Below are positions 22,926-26,303 of a DNA stretch of 26,303 nucleotides, one piece after another (within the stretch, counting starts at the first letter, position 1; the number at the start of each line of letters is the position of its first letter). A model generated the notes under the pieces. That model searched no databases. It was not told where the DNA came from and saw nothing but the letters and a program-made list of their open reading frames with translations. The stretch is from Bacillota bacterium. Its GTDB lineage: Bacteria > Bacillota > Clostridia > Christensenellales > Aristaeellaceae. Made by a program: the position numbers and the translations under genes. The DNA is taken from assembly GCA_023409955.1 (NCBI GenBank), contig JAEYQQ010000172.1, forward strand, positions 1 through 26,303, written 5' to 3'.

Positions 22926-23474
22926 TCAGCGCTTCAGCTTATGATAGGCCATCAAAATACCAAGCGCCGTCTTGCTGTCCCGCAGCTGACCCGACAGCAC
23001 CTGCTCCACTGCCTCTTGAAGGGGAATGCGCTTGATCTGCAGAAACTCGTCTTCATCCGCATGGGCTTCATGCTGGTTAAGCTCCATTGCCAGATACAAA
23101 GCGATTCGCTCCGTGCAAAAGCCCGGCGTAGTATCCACACTGGTCAAAAACTCCCACTGGTCGGCCCTCAGGCCCGTTTCCTCTTCCAACTCCCGCTTGG
23201 CGCATTCAAAGGGATCCTCGCCGGTATAATTCAGCTTCCCGGCTGGTATTTCCCAGGTCATGCGATCTATAGCGATCCGGTGCTGGCAGACCAACGTAAT
23301 GTTTCCATCCTGGTCTACGGGTACAACTGCTGCTGCACCAGGATGAACAACCACTTCCCGCAGAGCCTGTCTTCCATCGGGGAGTGTCACTTGCCAATGC
23401 TCTACCGAAATGATCTTACCATCGAATACCTTCTCTTTTTGGAAAGGGGTTTCCCGTAATGCCTCATCCCCCAT
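22926..23474 (-). CDS. NUDIX hydrolase, ADP-ribose pyrophosphatase-like
   Basis: The 182-residue product resembles NudF-type ADP-ribose pyrophosphatases, which split ADP-ribose to AMP and ribose-5-phosphate. The N-terminal VFDGKIISVEHWQVTLPDGR and REVVVHPGAAAVVPVD are family elements. The Nudix box is AGKLNYTGEDPFECAKRELE followed by EETGL. It keeps ExxxxxxxREUxEExGU, but the first Gly is one residue further from the first Glu (Gx6E, not Gx5E). ATG at 23474 is 11 nt from GGAGG; a TTG at 23480 is 5 nt from it and is an alternative start. Divergent from the surface-protein gene. Confidence 0.88.
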   Translation of the reverse strand: MGDEALRETPFQKEKVFDGKIISVEHWQVTLPDGRQALREVVVHPGAAAVVPVDQDGNITLVCQHRIAIDRMTWEIPAGKLNYTGEDPFECAKRELEEETGLRADQWEFLTSVDTTPGFCTERIALYLAMELNQHEAHADEDEFLQIKRIPLQEAVEQVLSGQLRDSKTALGILMAYHKLKR

Positions 23475-23593
23475 GATCAAAACTTCCTCCCCATAACGGT
23501 CGTGCAGACACTGTATACCCTAGGTTATTCGCCAAAGACAGCAGCAATCCTGCAAAAAGCCAGTAACCGTAACTTTTTCCAAGCGCCTTTGAA

Positions 23594-23622
23594 TTGACAA
23601 CACGGCTTTGACATACTACAAT
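23594..23622 (+). promoter_or_regulatory. Consensus promoter of surface-protein gene
   Basis: -35 TTGACA (23594-23599) and -10 TACAAT (23617-23622) are 17 nt apart. The predicted start is near 23629, a ~33 nt leader, with AGGAGGG upstream of the ATG. Confidence 0.85.
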
Positions 23623-23661
23623 CGTATACATGGCGCAGCAACAATAGGAGGGATTTCACCC

Positions 23662-26303
23662 ATGAAAAGTAAACCAGGTATTTCCATCGGCCATCGCATT
23701 CTATCTATCGTGATGGTGATGCTCATGGCCTTCCCATGGGTGTCAACACCCGCCATGGCCGCAGCTGACTGGAGCTCTCTCCAAATCTCCGTATCCTGGC
23801 TGGATGGCAGCGGAAACACCCAAACTGCCCAAGCTTTCCCCCTTGGTTGGACGCAGGACAGTGCATTTTGGGTTCAAGTAAACAGCAATGACCCCTTTAC
23901 CAGCCTGACACTGAGTATCAGCGAACCAGGTCATGATGAATATAAATATGACGCCGGCCTTGGTGTTGGTAACTTCACATTGACCAACATTAAGAACGCA
24001 AGCGGTGCGAATACGCAGGACGCCATATATATTACCGCCTATGACGGCAGCGATAATTTGATTTCGCCTCCCATCCTTTTATATATTTCAACGAACATCG
24101 CACCAACCCCTACAGCGGAACCCACTGAAGAGCCCACACCGGAACCCACTGAAGAGCCCACGCCAGAACCTACCGCTGAACCCACACAGAAACCGGCAGC
24201 AACTGCCTCTATACCGATGATCTTTGTAGGCACGGATGGCCAGGATCTGGGCAGTGATACCTTCAATGCCGTTGAAGGCAGCAACGAAACTTACTATGCA
24301 CCTGAGACCATCGGGAGATACACCCTTGACGGTGACCGCAGTGTTACCATCCGCTTTGATGAAAACGGAAATGCTTCCCCTGAAACTTTTCTTTTTGCCT
24401 ATAACCCTCCCGCTGCCGCCACTGCCAAAATTGATATTTACTTTGTAGGCACCGACGGAGAGGACCTGGGTAGTGATGTCTTCCATGCTGTTCAGGGAAG
24501 CAACGAAACTTATACGGCACCTGAAAGCATCAAAGGATATATCCTCAGCGGCAACCGTGATGCTATTATTTCCTTTGATGAAAACGGTGCGGCATCTCCT
24601 TTGTCTGTAACCTTTAGTTACGATCCACCTGCTGCTAAAATTGCCACCATTGATGTCTTCTTCAAGGGCACCGACGGCAAAGACCTGGGCAGAACCACAT
24701 TTGCCGCCACACAGGGACAGGACAACATTGTCCCCTTCCCGGAATCCATTGAAGGCTACACCGTTACCGGTGAAACCTATTACAATGTTTCCGTGGACGC
24801 TGGCGGCAACGCAACGCCTTCTTCCGTAACTTTTAATTACAATCCTCCTGCTGCTAAGACAGCTACCATTGATGTGTTCTTCAAGGGCACCGACGGCAAA
24901 GACCTGGGCAGCACGACTTTCACCGCCACCCAGGGACAGGATAACATTGTCCCCTTCCCGGAATCCATTGAAGGCTACACCATTACCGGTGAAACCTATT
25001 ACAATGTTTCCGTGGACGCTGGCGGCAACGCAACGCCTTCTTCCGTAACGTTCAATTACAATCCTCCTACTGCCAAAACTGCTACCATTGATGTGTTCTT
25101 TAAGGGCACCGACGGTAAAGACCTGGGCAGAACCACCTTTACAGCCACCCAGGGCATGGAGAATATTGTGCCCTTCCCGGAATCCATTGAAGGTTACACC
25201 ATTACCGGTGAAACCAGCTACAATGTTTCTGTGGACGCTAGCGGCACCGCAACACCTTCTTCCGTAACGTTCAATTACAATCCCCCTACTGCCAAGACCG
25301 CCACCATTGATGTGTTTTTTAAGGGCACCGACGGTAAAGACTTGGGCAAAACCACCTTTACAGCAATTCAAGGTGCAGAGAATCGCATTGATGCCCCCGC
25401 ATCCATCGAGGGCTACACCATTTCCGGAAACGCCAGCATCACTGTATCTGTGGATGCCAGCGGCAATGCAAACCCCGCATCCGTAACATTTAACTATGCA
25501 CCTCCCGCTCCCACAGAAACTCCCATCCCCGTTGGATCCCCAATTGATCGGTGGGGCACCGCCAATGCAAAGGTGAACTTCCGCAGTTCACCCGCAACAG
25601 GCAATGATAACTTCATCGCCAGTGTGGCAAAGGACTCCTATGTATGGATGTATGAATCCCTGCGCAATGACAACAACGAAGTATGGACCAGGGTCCGTTA
25701 TAATGGCCAGGACGGTTACATCATGACCAAATACCTGGACACGTTGACTCAAGCTCAAAGCGATCAGTATCAGGCAACATTGCCAACACCCATGCCGACC
25801 CGTTCACCTGCCCCCGGCAATACGGCCACACCATCGCCTACACCTACGGTCACGCCTACCCAAGTACCCAATCAGTATGCAGGTTATGCACTGACCACCA
25901 AGCAGGTGGCAATGCGGGTAGAAATCAGCAACGCTGATGAGAGCATTCTTACCACACTGCCTGTCAACACGTTAGTTAAGGTTTTTGGTCAGGTCCATCA
26001 GGGCAACACATCATGGTCTTTGGTTGAAACCCTGAACATAACCACCGGCTATGTGCCGGATGATGCTCTGCGGCGCATTAATGAAGCAGAAGCCAAGTAC
26101 TATATTGACCAGTATAACAACGCAAACCCCACACCATCCCCAACTCCAACGCCATCCCCCAGCCCGGCGCCCGTAAATCAAAGCGGCTATGCTGCTACCT
26201 TGGGTGATAACGTACCCATGCGCGGCGCGGCAGATCCCAACAGCATGCTTGTGAACATGCTTGCCAAAAATGTGGTGGTTTACGTTAGCGGTCAGGAATA
26301 TAT
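23662..26303 (+). CDS. Secreted surface protein with MucBP-like repeats and SH3-like domains (runs off right edge)
   Basis: At least 880 residues are present, with no stop before the right edge. A signal peptide (hydrophobic LSIVMVMLMAFPWVS, cleavage near AMA-AADW at residue 33) is followed by a ~110-residue N-terminal domain. Next comes a PT/E linker (residues 147-183), six 73-residue repeats from residues 184, 257, 330, 403, 476 and 549, then SH3-like modules near 632-694 and 739-806 and the start of a third at ~842. PT/PS linkers separate the SH3-like modules. The repeats have the pattern FxGTDGxDLG…EGYTxxG…VSVD…FNYNPP, similar to MucBP repeats. Likely an adhesin or wall-binding protein; SH3-like modules often bind peptidoglycan. 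No anchor is visible because the C terminus is missing. The ATG at 23662 has AGGAGGG. Confidence 0.9.
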   Translation, partial: MKSKPGISIGHRILSIVMVMLMAFPWVSTPAMAAADWSSLQISVSWLDGSGNTQTAQAFPLGWTQDSAFWVQVNSNDPFTSLTLSISEPGHDEYKYDAGLGVGNFTLTNIKNASGANTQDAIYITAYDGSDNLISPPILLYISTNIAPTPTAEPTEEPTPEPTEEPTPEPTAEPTQKPAATASIPMIFVGTDGQDLGSDTFNAVEGSNETYYAPETIGRYTLDGDRSVTIRFDENGNASPETFLFAYNPPAAATAKIDIYFVGTDGEDLGSDVFHAVQGSNETYTAPESIKGYILSGNRDAIISFDENGAASPLSVTFSYDPPAAKIATIDVFFKGTDGKDLGRTTFAATQGQDNIVPFPESIEGYTVTGETYYNVSVDAGGNATPSSVTFNYNPPAAKTATIDVFFKGTDGKDLGSTTFTATQGQDNIVPFPESIEGYTITGETYYNVSVDAGGNATPSSVTFNYNPPTAKTATIDVFFKGTDGKDLGRTTFTATQGMENIVPFPESIEGYTITGETSYNVSVDASGTATPSSVTFNYNPPTAKTATIDVFFKGTDGKDLGKTTFTAIQGAENRIDAPASIEGYTISGNASITVSVDASGNANPASVTFNYAPPAPTETPIPVGSPIDRWGTANAKVNFRSSPATGNDNFIASVAKDSYVWMYESLRNDNNEVWTRVRYNGQDGYIMTKYLDTLTQAQSDQYQATLPTPMPTRSPAPGNTATPSPTPTVTPTQVPNQYAGYALTTKQVAMRVEISNADESILTTLPVNTLVKVFGQVHQGNTSWSLVETLNITTGYVPDDALRRINEAEAKYYIDQYNNANPTPSPTPTPSPSPAPVNQSGYAATLGDNVPMRGAADPNSMLVNMLAKNVVVYVSGQEY
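24100..24210 (+). repeat. PT/PE-rich linker repeat
   Basis: Codons for the tetrapeptide-like pattern EPTEEPTPEPT repeat several times, with near-identical 12-24 nt units (GAACCCACTGAAGAGCCCAC). It forms an extended flexible spacer between the N-terminal domain and the first MucBP-like repeat. Confidence 0.85.
24211..25506 (+). repeat. Six tandem 219-bp MucBP-like repeats
   Basis: Unit starts at 24211, 24430, 24649, 24868, 25087 and 25306 give an exact period of 219 nt (73 codons). Units 3, 4 and 5 are nearly identical at the DNA level, for example the shared GTCTTCTTCAAGGGCACC-like and CCGGAATCCATTGAAGGCTA segments. Units 1, 2 and 6 are more diverged, which points to recent expansion from the middle of the array. 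Confidence 0.93.

Noticed and set aside
24088..25371. 427-residue open frame on the minus strand across the repeat array
   Set aside because: It is antisense to the surface-protein gene and its product is repetitive because the underlying DNA is. It has no ribosome site, and the plus frame has signal peptide, promoter and domain order.
1..26303. CRISPR arrays, insertion sequences, phage or toxin-antitoxin genes
   Set aside because: No regular spacer-repeat arrays, transposase or integrase motifs, or toxin-antitoxin pairs were seen; the only tandem repeats are in-frame coding repeats.

Overview
The window looks like a stretch of chromosome from an endospore-forming member of the Clostridia (Bacillota). 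The evidence is a sigH sporulation sigma factor in the conserved mrnC-rlmB-sigH-tuf neighbourhood, consensus sigma-A type promoters, strong AGGAGG ribosome binding sites, frequent TTG starts, flavin-dependent ThyX, rubredoxin and an anaerobic-type FAD oxidoreductase set. Base composition looks mid-range by eye. An order such as Christensenellales is possible, suggested by the SH3-plus-PT-linker surface protein and the DUF5711 protein, but this is only inference.

Layout. From 1 to 10.7 kb everything is on the minus strand. Reading in the direction of transcription: (i) a five-gene operon (10724 to 5905) encodes a polytopic membrane protein, an RsuA-type pseudouridine synthase, an RsmC-like methyltransferase, a PatB/MalY C-S lyase and a PepV-like dipeptidase, with overlapping or nearly touching junctions and a terminator after pepV; (ii) a DUF5711 protein and a CvpA-family membrane protein share a promoter and a terminator; (iii) mrnC, thyX, rlmB and sigH form an RNA-processing, thymidylate and sporulation-sigma operon; (iv) a consensus promoter drives tRNA-Gly(CCC) followed by tuf, which runs off the left edge.

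From 10.8 to 14.6 kb the strands alternate: a B12-binding radical SAM protein (+), a VanZ-like protein (-), a large GT-C-like membrane protein (+) and a 52-residue rubredoxin (+). From 14.6 to 18.2 kb a minus-strand operon encodes a GlpA-like oxidoreductase with a C-terminal [2Fe-2S] module, a second FAD/NAD oxidoreductase, a DUF1667 metal-binding protein and, coupled by TAATG, a 3-methyladenine DNA glycosylase. The first three resemble the glycerol-3-phosphate oxidation trio of anaerobes.

From 18.3 to 22 kb two plus-strand tandem paralogues encode secreted ~510-520 residue proteins of a family I do not recognise. Both have the same promoter architecture (ATGACA-17-TATAAT), and the first has a perfect 11-bp inverted repeat directly beside its -35. 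From 22 to 23.5 kb lie a GNAT acetyltransferase, a small membrane protein and a NUDIX hydrolase on the minus strand. From 23.66 kb to the right edge there is a large secreted cell-surface protein, open at the edge: signal peptide, PT/E-rich linker, six exactly phased 219-bp (73-residue) MucBP-like repeats, and at least three SH3-like modules joined by PT/PS linkers.

The least described material is the tandem secreted paralogue pair with its operator-like site, the repeat-built surface protein, and the repeat-rich disordered extension of RlmB. I found no CRISPR array, insertion sequence, phage gene or obvious defence system.
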